The notes beneath the pieces are model-generated. The model was not told the origin of the DNA and searched no databases. It worked only from the letters and a program-made list of their open reading frames with translations. Positions 32,375 through 45,039 of a stretch of DNA of 64,000 nucleotides are shown here, in pieces (position 1 is the stretch's first letter; each line of letters begins with the position of its first letter). The stretch spans positions 62,001 through 126,000 of the forward strand of contig ML978182.1 in the NCBI GenBank assembly GCA_010015745.1, written 5' to 3'. The stretch comes from Setomelanomma holmii (taxonomy: Eukaryota > Ascomycota > Dothideomycetes > Pleosporales > Phaeosphaeriaceae). A program made the position numbers and the translations under genes.

Positions 32375-34086
32375 ATGGCTTCAACCGAATCATCTGGTCC
32401 TGTTAATGGCACCTATGCCCCACAAGCCTACGAGAACAGCTACTCCACCGGCGCCTCCAACTTCACTCCCTCCCAGCAACCGACCGCTAGTCAGCCCGCA
32501 CAGCAAGCTGCTGCTGAGGTTCCCAAGGACGAGGTTGGCTGGTACTTCGTCGAGCAGTACTACACCACCCTCAGCAAGAGTCCAGATCGCCTCTACGTAA
32601 GATCACCTGAATCAATTGGCATCTCATGGAGCACATCACTGACATGAGGCACAGCTTTTCTACAACAAGCGCTCGCAGTACGTCTCAGGCGTCGAAGAGG
32701 AGAAGGTCAACGTCTGCGTTGGACAGAAGGTATGATCAGGATCACCACACTGCAGAATGAAGCTGACTGGAATAGGCCATCAACGAGCGCATCAAGGATC
32801 TCGAGTACAAGGATACCAAGGTCCGCGTGACCAACGTCGACTCTCAAGGCTCTGACTCCAACATCGTCATCCAAGTCATCGGCGAGATCTCCAACAAGGG
32901 CCAGCCCCACAGGCGTTTCGCGCAGACCTTCGTCCTTGCTGAACAGACCAATGGCTACTTCGTCCTGAACGACATCTTCCGCTACCTTGCGGACGAGCCT
33001 GAAGACGAGGAGGAAATCCAGGATGACTCTGCCAACGGTGCGATCGAGCCTGCTCATACTGCCGCCGACCCAGAAAGCGCAGCCGTCGAGTCGAGCCATG
33101 AGGTCGCTGCCAGCGAGGAAGACCTTCACAAGGTAGACGAGAAGCTTGCGGAGGTCGCGCAGGAGCCGGCTGTTGAAGAAGCAGCCCCTGCTGCCGCGAC
33201 CGAAGAGGCCCCAGAAGAGACTACGGCGACTCAGACTGAGGAAGCTCCCGCAGCCGTCGAGGAGACCAAGGAGGTCGAGGCTCCTGCTGTCGAGGCTGAA
33301 GCCGAGAAACCCAAGGAGCCTTCCCCTACACCCACCGCATCGGCAACCAATGCAGCTCCTGTCGCCATGCCTTCTGGGCCACCAAAGCCCGCGGCCCCGA
33401 GGACTTGGGCGAGCCTTGCAGCTTCCGCGAACAAAGTTGCCACTCCTGTGATCGCACCACCTGCTTCTCAGCAAGTTCCCACCCAACCCAAGGCCGCTGC
33501 CGCAGCTCAGCCCGCCCCGGCCGCACCAGCTTCTCAGACGTCAGCTCCTGCCCGTGATCAGTCTCCAGCAACTAGCCAGAATGAGGCTACGGGCTGGCAA
33601 AGCGTGACCGGCCACAAGAAGGAGCAGTCTCGCGCGCAGAACCAAGCACCAGCCGCCGACGCTGACCAGAAGCGAGCCTATATCAAGAACGTGTACAGCC
33701 AAGTCGAAGAGGGCGCTTTGAGGGCCGCCCTGACCAAGCATGGTGAGATCGAGTATCTCGACATCAGCCGTGGCAAGGTATGTTATGTGCACTCTCGTTG
33801 CTGACTGAGCTAATATTGTTAACAGAACTGCGCCTTTGTCGACTTCAAGAATCCCGCTGGCTACCAAGCTGCCATTGCTGCCAACCCCCACAGCGTGAAC
33901 GGAGTCGATCTCAAGGTCGAAGAGCGTCGCGTGCGTCCCGAGCAGCAGTTCCGTGGCGGCTTCCCTCGTGGCGGCGCTCCTCGCGGCCGTGGAGGTGTCG
34001 GCGGTCAGGGTCCTCGTGGTGGATTCCAGCCTCGCGGCCGTGGTGGCCCAATTCGGGGCGGTCGAGGTGCCCCTCAGGAGGCGTGA
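32375..34086 (+). CDS. NTF2-like plus RRM RNA-binding protein, G3BP/Nxt3 type
   Basis: Four exons, 32375-32596, 32655-32729, 32776-33777 and 33826-34086; introns of 58, 46 and 48 bp, all phase 0; 519 aa. The NTF2-like domain (about 50-185) reads VGWYFVEQYYTTLSKSPDRL, YLFYNKRSQYVSG, INERIKDLEY and VLAEQTNGYFVLNDIFRYL. A long acidic Glu/Ala/Pro linker follows. The RRM (about 425-495) has RAYIKNVYSQVEE and, after intron 3, NCAFVDFKNPAGYQAA. The C-terminus is an RGG box (RGGFPRGGAPRGRGG). This is the G3BP/Bre5/Nxt3 layout: stress-granule scaffolds that also partner a ubiquitin protease (Ubp3 in yeast). Predicted cytoplasmic, binding mRNA. Confidence 0.95.
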
Positions 34087-34972
34087 GCGTGATGTTACCG
34101 CTCACGCATCCTTGCTTTATCGTCCCCTTCCCTTTTCGCGAGTTCGCTGTAATTGACACCTTTCCTGACGACTGACGGCTGTAGCGATGTGTACTGTACC
34201 CGGCCTTTCCGCGCTTTGTATAAAAGTCATCTCTTCGAGGAAAAGTCTGGGCGTCCGCTGGTATTCTTAGGGCACAGGGCCCTTGCATAGCGAGCGTTTT
34301 TCATTGTAGCATTCCCCATTCCACCCTTTCTCGTTCAGCTCTTCAACTTGGACAAAACATCTTCATTTCACTTTGCGCATGTTTTCGATACCTGTGGTAT
34401 GTGGATGGCCATCTGGATTCTTCAGCGCTGGATATGGATCTCCATAGGAGGATGGGATACGGTATAATGGGGTCACGGTGCAGGAACAGGTCGCATGTGT
34501 ACAACAAGGGCAGGATGCAGGGACAAAGATGGGCACGCGGAGATAGTGCAGATATACCAAAGTGGCATCGTACAAGCGCCGGAGGGTTATCAAAGCGGTG
34601 GTGATGCCGTGATCGTCGACGATAACGTCACCTGATGGGCTGCTATCGAGGCTGGCGGGTGCTGATTCGTCGAACATCAGTAGCACATTAGGTCAGACGT
34701 CGCGGCTACAGTACCTGCTGGCACTTTGAATGAAAGCACCGTCGTACAATCCACGCCTGGTGCGAGATTTCTTCCTCCATTATTTGCTTGGTCTCCGGAC
34801 CTTTCTGCTGCCAGCACCGGAGTCTAAGCTTTAAGGCTGCGGGGTCTCAGTGGGGCCGTACCTCCGTGTTGATCACATCGCGTCTCTGTCACCTTCCCCA
34901 AGCTTACCAAGTCTCCCACTACAACTCTTACAGTCTGCCTCCATAGACTGCATGCCCTGAAAGTACTCGACG
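34087..34972. other. Intergenic between G3BP-like and septin-like genes
   Basis: 886 bp; 3' region of one gene and promoter of the next. Nothing else recognised. Confidence 0.55.
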
Positions 34973-37543
34973 ATGCGACCGCTGCCTGGCGGTGACGCCC
35001 TCCCTTCCACCGTCAAGCCTCGGTCTCGCAAGTCGAGCGTCGATCATGCCGCCAGCGCTTCGAGCCATGTACCCACCACCTTCTTCATGCGCAGTGAGGA
35101 GGAAATGGAGCAGTCGCTGGCTTCATCTTCCAACGCACAGGCTATAGAAAGGCAAAGAGACAGCACATATGGCGTCCAGAGCCTAGCAGATACACTGGAA
35201 GCTGCATTTGGGTCGGAGCACAGCACAGGTGGCAATCAGATTGAGAACCATGGCAGCAAAGGCAATAGTGAACAGGGCATCTTGAGATCGGCTTCACACA
35301 GCTCAGCTGGAGGTTCAGCCAAGATGTCAGAGAGCTTGAGGTTGTCTCCCAAGCGGAAGTTGAAGAAGAAGTTGTCCAGCCATACTAGATCCACGACCCT
35401 CGCGCCGCTCAATGTCGAGCCCTCGCCGACACCTGTGTCCGCCGTGCCGAGCACTCCGAGTGCTACTTCGTTACAGTCGCTGAAACTCTCTGACGAGGAT
35501 TCTGCCATCGACGAGTCCGCCAGCCAGGCAGTTACGTCAGGCGGGGAGGAAGAGGTTGATGATAAGAGCACACAACATGATGCTTCTGGCAGCTTTCCGC
35601 AACTTGTGATGCCGAGTATACAGATGCCTTCACGGAGACCGTTCACGACCAAGGGCAAAGCTATGGGCAAGCTCAAGGTACTGGTCGCTGGAGAGACTGG
35701 TGCGTGGCCTTCTAGCACCTTCACATGATGCTCACATTTCCCGATTGCCCTTTGCTGATCGACTTGTCACAGGGATAGGAAAGACGTCTCTTATCCGCTC
35801 CATCGTTCAGCTCTGCGAAGATATCGTGCATGTAGACCCTCTGTCACCCTCGAACTCGATCTCACACCCACCGCCACCCAAGTCGAAGTCTCGAAGGCGG
35901 AGATCACACACTGCAGGAACAAGTCATATCACTGAGATCCATGCCAGTACGAAACCGTATCCACACTGGTGGACAGATACAGAAGAGAGTCGAGTTTTGC
36001 GACGGAGAAAGAGCAGTCTGGATGCTATCCTCGAGCGGAACATCTGCTTTGTAGACACTCCGGGCTTCACTCGCGGTGCCGCAGAAAAGGAAGATATAGG
36101 CCTTATCGTCGACTATGTCGAATCACTGCTATCTCAGACTTCGTCTGTCATAACCTTGGATGACACAGAAATACTAGGCATGGTCAGTGGCAATGGAGGT
36201 GTTTCGGTTGACGTGGTTTTGTACCTTCTGCCACCAGGTAAGCCAAGCCCGTTTGTTCCGGAGGTTACTATATTGACGAGATATAAGACAAGGAGATAGG
36301 TGCCGACATCGACTTTATGCAGCGCCTTTCGCTTTTGACGAACGTTATTCCAATAGTTGCAAAGTCCGACACGCTTTCGGCGCAAGAAGCGATCGATCTC
36401 AAGACGTCAATCCTCGCTCGGTTGCAAACGACGCCATTCAAGCCGTTCCTGTTCGGGAAAGCAATGGATGATGCTTTGCTTGCCGTTCAGAGCCTTCCGA
36501 TCATAAATCAAGAGACGTCGTCAACGCAAAGTGGGGAGTTCCCTTTCACCACTCCGACCTACCCTTATACCGTGTCATCAACGCCAGGCCCGGACAATGA
36601 GACCATGGATGCATCACTGCTGATGTCTCCAGACTACGTACAGCCACTGCTCCCCTCTGAGTTAAGTGCTTTGGTCGATCAAGTGTTCGAGCCAGACTCT
36701 ATTGCATGGCTCAGACACTCAGCAGCGAAGAAGTTCCTGGCATGGCGGCGACGGACGACACTCCCCGGTGATCCCTTTGTACTGCAAAGCCTGCAGCAAC
36801 CACGAAGTCCAACAACGGCTTCAGTGGGGCTGAATGGCGCAGGCATAACCAGTAAGACCGTCCGTGCTCTCAGTGAATCTTGACTAACTCAGTGTTCAGC
36901 GTCTGGAAATTCTTCAATCTTCTCCGCCGCATCTCCGTCAGGAGTACTCGTTCCGCGATCCGGCTCTCCCTTCTACTCCTCCCACCTCCAGTCTCCTTTC
37001 CACGGCTCGTCTCTCTCCCTCGCGCACTCCGACATTGAGAATCCACCTAACTTCTCCCTCGCACGATACAATAGCTTCGGACAACATGGCGAGCAGCCTC
37101 CGTCCGAAATCAGAATAGCAAAATGGGCCACCGATCTCCAACGCAGCCTACGCAACGAGCGCGACCGATTCGAAGAGCTACAGCGCAACGACAGAGCCAA
37201 ATGGCTCTTCGAACGCGTAGGCGAAGAAGTCTCGCGAGGCACGATTGTCGCGTCGCCCGGTGGTTCGCCGCGCGCTGAGTGGGCTGTTGTACGGCATGGG
37301 GATGAGAAGCACACAAAGGCTGGTCAACGATATAGCAAGGCTGGTGGCTTAGACTCGAGAGACCCGCTTGGCCTTTGTGGGTTCAGCGATGTGGTTAAGA
37401 AGAGGGGATTTGTGCTTGTTAAGGTCCTCGGAGGTGTGAGTGTGCTGGGTGCGATTATGGTCGCTGTGGTGAGGGCCTGTGGAGTTGAGACTGCGCTACC
37501 GCAGAGTGGGTGGTGGAATTGGATTACTGGAGGTGCGGAGTAA
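34973..37543 (+). CDS. Septin-like GTPase with C-terminal membrane anchor
   Basis: Four exons, 34973-35699, 35773-36237, 36300-36851 and 36900-37543; introns of 73, 62, 62 less one and 48 bp (35700-35772, 36238-36299, 36852-36899 are the three introns); 795 aa. Residues 1-235 are Ser-rich and disordered with a basic patch (KRKLKKKLSS). The GTPase domain has the P-loop GETGIGKTS, split by intron 1, G3 FVDTPGF and G4 VAKSD, in septin order, with an insert before G3. The C-terminal part has a coiled helix (LQRSLRNERDRFEELQRNDR) and one membrane segment near the end (VLGGVSVLGAIMVAVVRA). Canonical septins lack a membrane helix. This may be an atypical septin-family GTPase tethered to a membrane; partner and role unknown. 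Confidence 0.88.
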
Positions 37544-40500
37544 GGGGTGTGAATTGTGGAGACGGATGTGTCGCGGAAGGACGAAGGAAGGAGTAAAGGG
37601 GACGGGAGGAGTGGTGCTGGTGTATGGATATACCCACATGATCTTTGTTGGATAGAAGTGAAGCTCAACTTGGCAAATTTGCACGTGTATTTGGACGCAT
37701 CTCGACTTTTTGTGGCATCAAAGGAAACGATATCAACTCTGATCGTATACGTGTGTTCTTCCCTTCGGGCTCAAGTCACACACCGTCGCGCTTCACAAAC
37801 CTGTTCCCATTGTCTAAGTATTGACACGACTTGACCTGGACAGCGCTGTCGCCTGTACTTTCAAATGGTATACATGCAGCACAACGCAATCACATACTGT
37901 CGTGTCTGAAATTTCACTCCACGATGGAATGAACTGTGCAAGTAAACGTTCCACGGCTGATCTCGTTTTGAGAGCAGAGCACTAGGATCAACGACGCTAC
38001 GTGAATATGGTCATGGATGATGGTATTTGAGAAGAAAGAAGTGACACGCACAAATTAGGAAATGGCATGAGGGCATACGCGCGATATTTTCAGCCAGGCA
38101 TGGAATTGTGATGTATCAAGCAGATCGACTCGGAATGGTAGCTAGACTTGTGCATCGATGCTTGTAATGCGCGGGTCTGGTGGCTAAGCAAGTGTTGGTC
38201 TACGGCGGTACTTGTACTAGCTAGAAAGGCTGATTTGACGTACGCAGTGAGATTTTGTGGGGTGGTAGATGTGGTGTGAGGTGCAACGGAGTTTTGCGGG
38301 TCTGGTGCTTGGAGGACGATGTCATAGTTGGGCATGTGTACGATTCTGTAGGGAAGTGATGGATTGGAAGAGCGTCAACATGGCTGAATCAGGTCTGCTT
38401 GCTACTTTCAACTATGGTCGTCTTGTTCCGGAGCCGATGATGGTGAATTGGAATTTGTAGAGCTTCAGTGCGATATGCGGTGTTTGCTTGAGCGAGTTGG
38501 TTGCACATGATTTGCTGCTGATGGACATCAACAAGATTTCATCGCTTCGGCGGGATACTGTTGCGTAGGAAGCTGGAGACCGAGAGTGGTGGTCCCAATC
38601 GCCGAACTTTGGTTATACTCAAGCGGAAGGGCGGTACAAAGTGGCTCTAGTATGTTCCATCTGACGGCGGAGTGGTGTAGAGTGAAGTACTGTAGAGCAA
38701 CTTGTTGTAGAGTGTGTGATTATGGAGTGAGTTGTTCGCTGAGTAAATTACTGTAAAGACAGTGGTTGCAGCCTGGGCCGCTTCAGAGAGAATCGGTGTA
38801 CAGTAGTTTTGTTGCAAAGTACTTTGTTGCAGGAAAGACCGTAGTGAGAGGCTACAGGTCATTGCAATTATGGATCCACCGAGTAATGAGTTCTTGGAGA
38901 GATGGCCGCAGTAGCCGCTGCGCCATGGAACTCTTGATGGGTGTTAATCATTTCGAGCAGTTCAAACTGCCAAGAGCCGAGGTCCTCCCTTTCATTCGGT
39001 TCGATTGCTCTGCCATGTTCTAGGTCCAGTAGACATGTTTCTTGTAGTATGTGGTAATGAAAATCATCTTACGAAGGCACCATGCAGAGAACCACATGTA
39101 AATGTCGTCAGTGGCGCCACGGCTCTTTGCCTACGATGTAAAAACAAATTGTATGCCTCGTTATAGTTGATAAGGGTAGCACGGTGATTACATCCTCGTC
39201 TCGAGTCGTCTAGACGAGCAGTTGGTTGACTTCGAATGCTCGGGAGATCGTCGCGCCCAGGCACCAGATTGGTCCTCCTCATTTGCCCACATAGGTAAGT
39301 GTGCACGGTGGGCACGCGGGAGATGACCACAGTACACTGATGCTCCAATCAATGAGTCAGGGGAACAAATGGCTTGTGTACGGTTCGTCGCAATAATCCG
39401 AGACTCCGGCATTGGTGTAGCGGGATCACAAGTGCAGTACGGGAAGCAACGATTGTGGTATAGGAATCGATAATGTTAGCGCCCGCACCCGACGGAGAAG
39501 ACTCCGGACCTTTAAAATTGCCAGGGTCCTTATTCCTCACATATGCAGTGTAATTATGGTATACATATCGGACAGCGAGTGCTTGAAGGAGAGCATTGTG
39601 GCATTCGTCGAGGTTGGCTCGAAGTCGATTCGATGCTGTCATCTATGTTTTTGCGGCGAATTTGGCTTGACGGGCTCGTATTCGGATTCGAGATCGGCAA
39701 CTGTACTGGGTGGTGTGACGTGGGCTCATCTGGAAGTGCCTCGAGTCTTGGGTGTGAAGCAGGCGGTTGCGGCTCAACGATGTGATGTGTTCGTGGTTGG
39801 TTCGGTGGTGGAGGTAGCTTACGTCTGACTCTCTGCTCGCGAAGTGTGTTGGAGCTTTGATGTGTGCAAGCCTTGTGTTGAAGCCAAAGACAAACTCTAC
39901 AGCGTATGAGTTTGTCGTTGGCTATGTACCCCTGTGTTAATGATTAGGCCTTGTCTTGTCCTGCCTGTGGCTACAGTGATTGGCTAATCCCGGGACGAAA
40001 ATTGTGTGGGTACGCAGACAGAACCGTTCACAGCGGACGACTGCTATACCGTGCTGGTTGTTCTCACAGTATGCACTATCTGAGCGAGGAACCCCAAGAA
40101 TGGAGTTCAATACCCAGTGAGTAGAGGACTATCATTAGATAGGGTTCGTGGCCATTGACTCCGAGCACAGACACTGCTTCGCAAAACTCTACATTTGCCC
40201 TTGAACTCGGAGGCGACGCAAGGTGAGTCTAAGGTCTTGGCTTTGAGATGGTCTTGCGATGGCTTGCAGACTCCGTCCAGCAATCCCAGCATCCCCGACC
40301 TGAATTTTTGTCTGAACTGCGCCTGACGCGTATCGAAATAATACATTCAAAACAGATTAATTACCAGTAGCTCCACGCTGACCCGATCGCCTGGTAGTCT
40401 GATGGACGCGCTCCGGGCCGCCCGAGAGGTAGTTTGGGCCAGCATGGCGGGTATCGCGAGTTCACTGCATATCTATCTGTCTGACCTCGATGAGCATCCG

Positions 40501-41984
40501 GCAAAAACATCCGGTCGTATAGTCCTGTTCAGGGTCTGGAGTTGCAAGCCGGACCTATTGAAAACAGATAAACAGCGTGATCTAGAAACTTTAGAGCGAT
40601 CTAAATGCTGGAGTTGGGGACGTCTTTGCGGAGACCCTTCAGTAAGTACATCGTGGCGTGAAGTTGGCCCGAAGCGGTACCGAGACTTTGCTTAGATTGT
40701 AAGGTGTTGACGTCGTTGTGCACTGTAGTTTGGTAGCCTGAACATGAGTGAATGCTCAGAGCGGCAGTCGGCACCGATGCACATTCAACTGGCGTTGGGT
40801 CGCTGTGCGTCACGGCGAGATCGGATCGTCACTGAGGAGTGGGTGTAACCGATATCAGATCGAGTTATTGAATGACTATCGAGCAGTTCGATAAATAGTG
40901 GTGAGGCCTAGACGTGGGACCATGCGGATCTAAGATCTCGTTACGAGGTTGCTGGTCGCCTCATGGGGCTTGGGGGATTACATTGTTTGAGATGCGCAGT
41001 AATCTGGCACGGGCGCACATTCGTTGCGCAGTGTACAGGATTCTCGACGTAGAACTTGTCTCCCGCCGCTGACGCTCGTTCTGAGTGTCGTCGCTGTGGT
41101 GTTGGTTGAGAAAATTTAGTCGTAGATGCAATTTGTAGGGATGAGAGTCTTCAACAAAGCATCTGGTAATGATACGATTTCTGATCTGCGAATTTCGAAG
41201 TCGTTCGTGAGGGCAGATACTTTACATCACCTCGTGATAGTACATGTGGAGGTCCATCAGCATCTTCGTTCGTTCTCAAGTCCAAATGTAGCGGTAGTCT
41301 TGTGAAAGCCACCAGAGCCCGCCTGAATCGGTCCGTCCAGGGTTTGTGGATCCTTCGAGTTCTCGATAAACTTCTCGTGCCTCTTCCTCCGTTGGTCTCG
41401 GTTATGGACGCGTTGCGTTTCATTGGGGGAGCGGCGAGATGGTCGGTGTTATCAGGCGATAGGATGCCTTAGGCTGTAAGTGGCTTGTCCCCCGTTCGCT
41501 GATGTGTGAACAATTGCCGTGTGGTCACACACTTTCCGATGCTGCTACGAAGGGCATGACCTCTCAAGATGAGCAAGTTTGCCTGCCGCTAAATTGCCGT
41601 CAGCCGTGTAGAAACTAACAGGACATGTGCGACAACTCGGGTTGGCAAAGTTCGAAATGCTGCCTGGGCATCCGAGACACCTGCATAGCAGATAACTATA
41701 ATGACCCTTGTACAAAAACTTTGGTGGCACTAGTTTCACAGCCCCTGAGGGGTCGTTTCACGGACGAATTGTGAAGGCACCTCGAGATCGTGACGCAACA
41801 TCTGAGGCATGGAAAAGAAACGCGGCCCCCACAATAGTGAAGCGAACACGGACACTATGGATGTTCCCGTCCACGGGCATTGACCCAACTAGTGGTAAGT
41901 TGAATATTCTCTATCCAGGTCAGTGCCGGATCCGTTTTGCCGGGGTTCGCCTATTCGTAATACATGCCGCGGAGCCGCACGATA
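37544..41984. other. Long gene-poor region next to the transposon
   Basis: About 4.4 kb with no supported gene. ORFs are short and mostly on both strands. Around 39350-39830 the minus strand shows a Pro/Ser-rich reading stretch broken into frames, which might be a decayed gene, but no domain is seen. Weak TGTAGAGTG-like echoes occur at 38670-38710. It ends at the transposon terminus. Confidence 0.5.
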
Positions 41985-42041
41985 CCGTGCCCGTGCGCGT
42001 GATGCCCTCCTTCGCGTGCTGCCCGCCCCCAACAACATGAG
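41985..42041 (+). repeat. Left terminal inverted repeat of pogo-like element
   Basis: Matches the reverse complement of 44059-44114 with a handful of mainly C/T differences and a short indel near GCCCGCC. It is preceded by TA. Confidence 0.88.
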
Positions 42042-42302
42042 TGCAGTAGAAAATTGAAGCTCTACTGCCGCCCACAGTAGCTATTATCACGAGATTTTGT
42101 GGTGGAGTACTAAAGTGATGCTTACGATCGATTTGGCTTACTTATATTTGGTGGGAAGCTTGACTTTGCGCCCGCTGGTGGTAGTTCTATTTGGTGGTGG
42201 TGGTGTAGGCTTAGCAGCAGAACTACCACCAACAGCAGGTTGCACACAACGCGCTCTCTTTGCCTTTGACCCAGCCTTTTGTGAGGCTGCTCTCTTGCCT
42301 CT

Positions 42303-44016
42303 TTAGGACAATTGTACAGCTTTTTGAGCGGTTGCAGCGTCTCCTTCCTGTTTTCTGCGCTGAACTTCAAGCTTCTCTGCAGCCTTCCTTTCCTTCTCCT
42401 TCTTCCGCTCCTCTTTGGCTGCCTCTCTCGCCACACGCTTCTCTTCGGCAATCTTCTGCTTGTACAAGGAGTTTTGAGCTCTAAGATCCTTCATCTCAAC
42501 TTTTTGAGCTGCTCCTCTCTCTCTTCACGTGCTCTCACGCTCTCATGAAAGTTCGCTTCCCTAACCTTTCTGGGAGACCAGAATTGAGCTCCTCCATAGT
42601 ACTCTTGACGCTGTTGACGATCAAGGGCTTTGCTCTTCTTCTGGTGTTTCGTTTTGGCAACAAGAGCCTCCTTTAAGCCCTCGTTCTCATGTTTAATAAG
42701 CTCATTTTCCACCTGGAGATGGTAGAGAGAGCAACCTAACTTCTTTGCTTCAATTGAAGCTAAGTCCTTTACAGCAACGTGGAGCAGTTAGAGAGCTCTC
42801 TCTAGGTCTCCTTACCTTGCTCCTTGTCGCTTTTAGAGCTCTCATCTTCCTCTGAAGTCTTCTTTTGGAAGCGCTTGAGTATGACGTCCATGTTGGCTGG
42901 AGAGATGCCAGTGGCTTCAAAAGACTTAAGGATACTGGATTTCTTAAAGGAGGTGACGTAGGCAGCCTAAAATAATGGGAAGAAGTCGCCTTTCTTGACT
43001 GCAATAAGGCCTTAGTTGAGATGAAGGTGTTGGGAGAGCTCTGTAGAGTAGTTGCTGGAGAGAGGCTTGAACATCACCACATCAAGTGGCTGAAGAGTAT
43101 AAGTAGAGTGAGGCGTAAAGATAGCTAGGAGAATTCGATTCTTGTCGCAATAATTGATAAAATCCATGGTAAGATGAGATCTGTGGCCATCTACTATGAG
43201 CAATCGGTACACCTGACGCGCTTTTTTCTTGGTGTTTTGGTCAAATACCTGCTCAAGCCAGGCTAGTCCCAGATCGTTATTGGTCCATCCTGAAGGTGAT
43301 GAAGCCATAAAGACGTTGTGTTGGCCTACTTTGACGTCCTCTACCCAGCTTGATTGCAGCGTCTTTCCTTGGTAGATAAGAGCAGGCAGAAGAGCTGATC
43401 CATCAGCACAAATCAAAGCCAGAACAGTCACCTACTCTCTTGAGCCATCTTGCAAGGAGGCAGTAACTCGCCCTTGCTGCCACAAGTACTTGCTAAAGAT
43501 CCTCTTTGACCTAGAGGTGACACCAATTAGGAAGCCCTTCTCATCCATATTGTGCATGTGCCAAGGCTCCACTTGATACTTGTCAATTTTGGAGTGCAGG
43601 AGATCGAAATACAGCTTGTTTTTATCCTTAGAATCAGCCTGGTGCCTCACACGGTCCATCCCGGTGGTCCACTTGGCTGTAAGCTGGTCCTTGTATTTGT
43701 TGACAAAACGGGTAATCCAGCTCTTGCTGATGTCCTCCTTAGCCACGGCAGAGGCGAAATTTTGTATCATTTCTCTTGTGAGTGGAAGCCCTCGTTCTGT
43801 TAAGTCTCCAATGTACCGTACAAGTTCTAACTCTTGTTCTAGGCTGAGTTTCTTCTGGCTGATTGCCTGGGCTTTAAAAGAGCCTGTCTTGCCCTTGTGC
43901 CTTTGGCCGAGTGTAGAGCGATCTACGCTAAACTGATTCACGACTTCAGTGTATGTGAAGTCATCTACTGACTCGCGCGATTCAATTGCTGCAATCGCAT
44001 CTTCAATTGGACTTAT
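42303..44016 (-). pseudogene. Pogo/Fot1-type transposase pseudogene
   Basis: The conceptual frame runs from about DAIAAIESRE (near 44013; no ATG found) through a CENP-B-type helix-turn-helix (LPLTREMIQNFASAVAKED, SWITRFVNKYKDQL), then the DDE domain: HNMDEKGF (first Asp), LLIVDGHRSH (second) and YTLQPLDVVMFKPL (third). It ends in the usual basic coiled coil (EEKRVAREAAKEERKKEKER). It is broken by in-frame stops TAG at 43432-43434, TAA at 43012-43014, a TAG near 42966 where related transposases have Trp, and one more near 42800, plus two frame changes near 42775 and 42490. The stops are of the CAG/CAA to TAG/TAA and TGG to TAG type expected from repeat-induced point mutation. Confidence 0.9.
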
Positions 44017-44058
44017 ATTGGTGGAGATAAGTCGTGTTGAATGTGGGGTGTAAGACGC

Positions 44059-44114
44059 GTCTTGTTGTTCTGGCGGGCATTACACAAAGGGGGGCATCAC
44101 GCGCACGGACACGG
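44059..44114 (-). repeat. Right terminal inverted repeat of pogo-like element
   Basis: Reads, inwards from the right end, CCGTGTCCGTGCGCGTGATG and on to GCCCGCCAGAACAACA, pairing with the left end. It is followed by TA. Confidence 0.88.
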
Positions 44115-44116
44115 TA

Positions 44117-45039
44117 TGGGTGCAGCGTCTCGGCAGCCATCTTCACCAGAGAACCGTTAGTGCTCTATTAGGTTCCGTCCCGCGAGCATACAGCCTGGTT
44201 CGGATTTTCTTGGGTTTGGCTTGATGCAGGACAGAGCTATGCAGCATGCTCGGTGGAGCATCAGCGTGCGTTGGTCTGCCTAGGCCATGAACGTGCAGAG
44301 ATCTCACCGATTGGTTGCGGAGATTGGCTTCGATGCAAGATCTCGACTTGACTACTAGGGCCGGATAACTTGTATCAAGCACGGTGGGGCTGGCGACTGT
44401 CGTGCAGCATGGCTGAAGGCGATGAGATCTCGGCTTGGTACTTGTGTACTTTTGAGGTTTTGCCGGCCGACAAAGCCAACATCGGCTCTCGTTGGCGGCT
44501 ACCAGCTTGGCCGCGTAATTTGAGTCTTGATCTTGTGTAACGCTGGTATTTCGATATGGCATGGCATCGGATGTGTATTCGTGGGCAGTGGCGCGCTCGA
44601 GCGCCACAATCCCGTTTGCGATCCACAGCTGAACCTGGCTATACTTATGCCAGGCAGCTGATACCTGGAAGATGGCTTGACAGCAGTTCTCGATAGCTTC
44701 GCATCACTGTCTTGCGATGCTGCGGGCCGGCGAGCTTGGAAACCGGCTTTAAGTAAAAGAGCCTAGTGGCGATATGAGTGGGAACAAGAAAATTTGTCTT
44801 GGTGGAGGACCTTTCTCATTTCGATTGAAGAGCGTGTACTGATGCTCCACCTTTCAATCATGTCGTCCAGGATGTTGCTTTTTCTGGCATCTACGACTAA
44901 ATGACCCGCACAGGCGAAAAGGGTTTCGGCATCGTGGAATCATGTGGTCGCTCGCCCAATCTCCGCGGAGGCCTGGATTTCGCTATGCTGGATTTACTAT
45001 ATCGCGTATCGTGCCGAAGTCCACGGTTCGCCGACTACG
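44117..45039. other. Intergenic between transposon and SMYD-like gene
   Basis: About 920 bp. An antisense pair of ORFs (about 150 and 83 codons) covers 44143-44626 without a recognisable domain; not supported as genes. Confidence 0.5.

Larger units (their letters stand above)
41985..44114 (-). mobile_element. Complete but inactivated pogo/Fot1-like (Tc1-mariner) DNA transposon
   Basis: The element is 2130 bp, bounded by TA dinucleotides at 41983-41984 and 44115-44116 (target duplication). Its ends are imperfect inverted repeats of about 55 bp: the left end starts CCGTGCCCGTGCGCGTGATG, and the right end, read inwards, CCGTGTCCGTGCGCGTGATG. They differ mostly by C/T changes plus one short indel. 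The minus strand carries the transposase relic. Both ends and the target duplication are visible, so the copy inserted as a whole and decayed afterwards. Confidence 0.9.
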
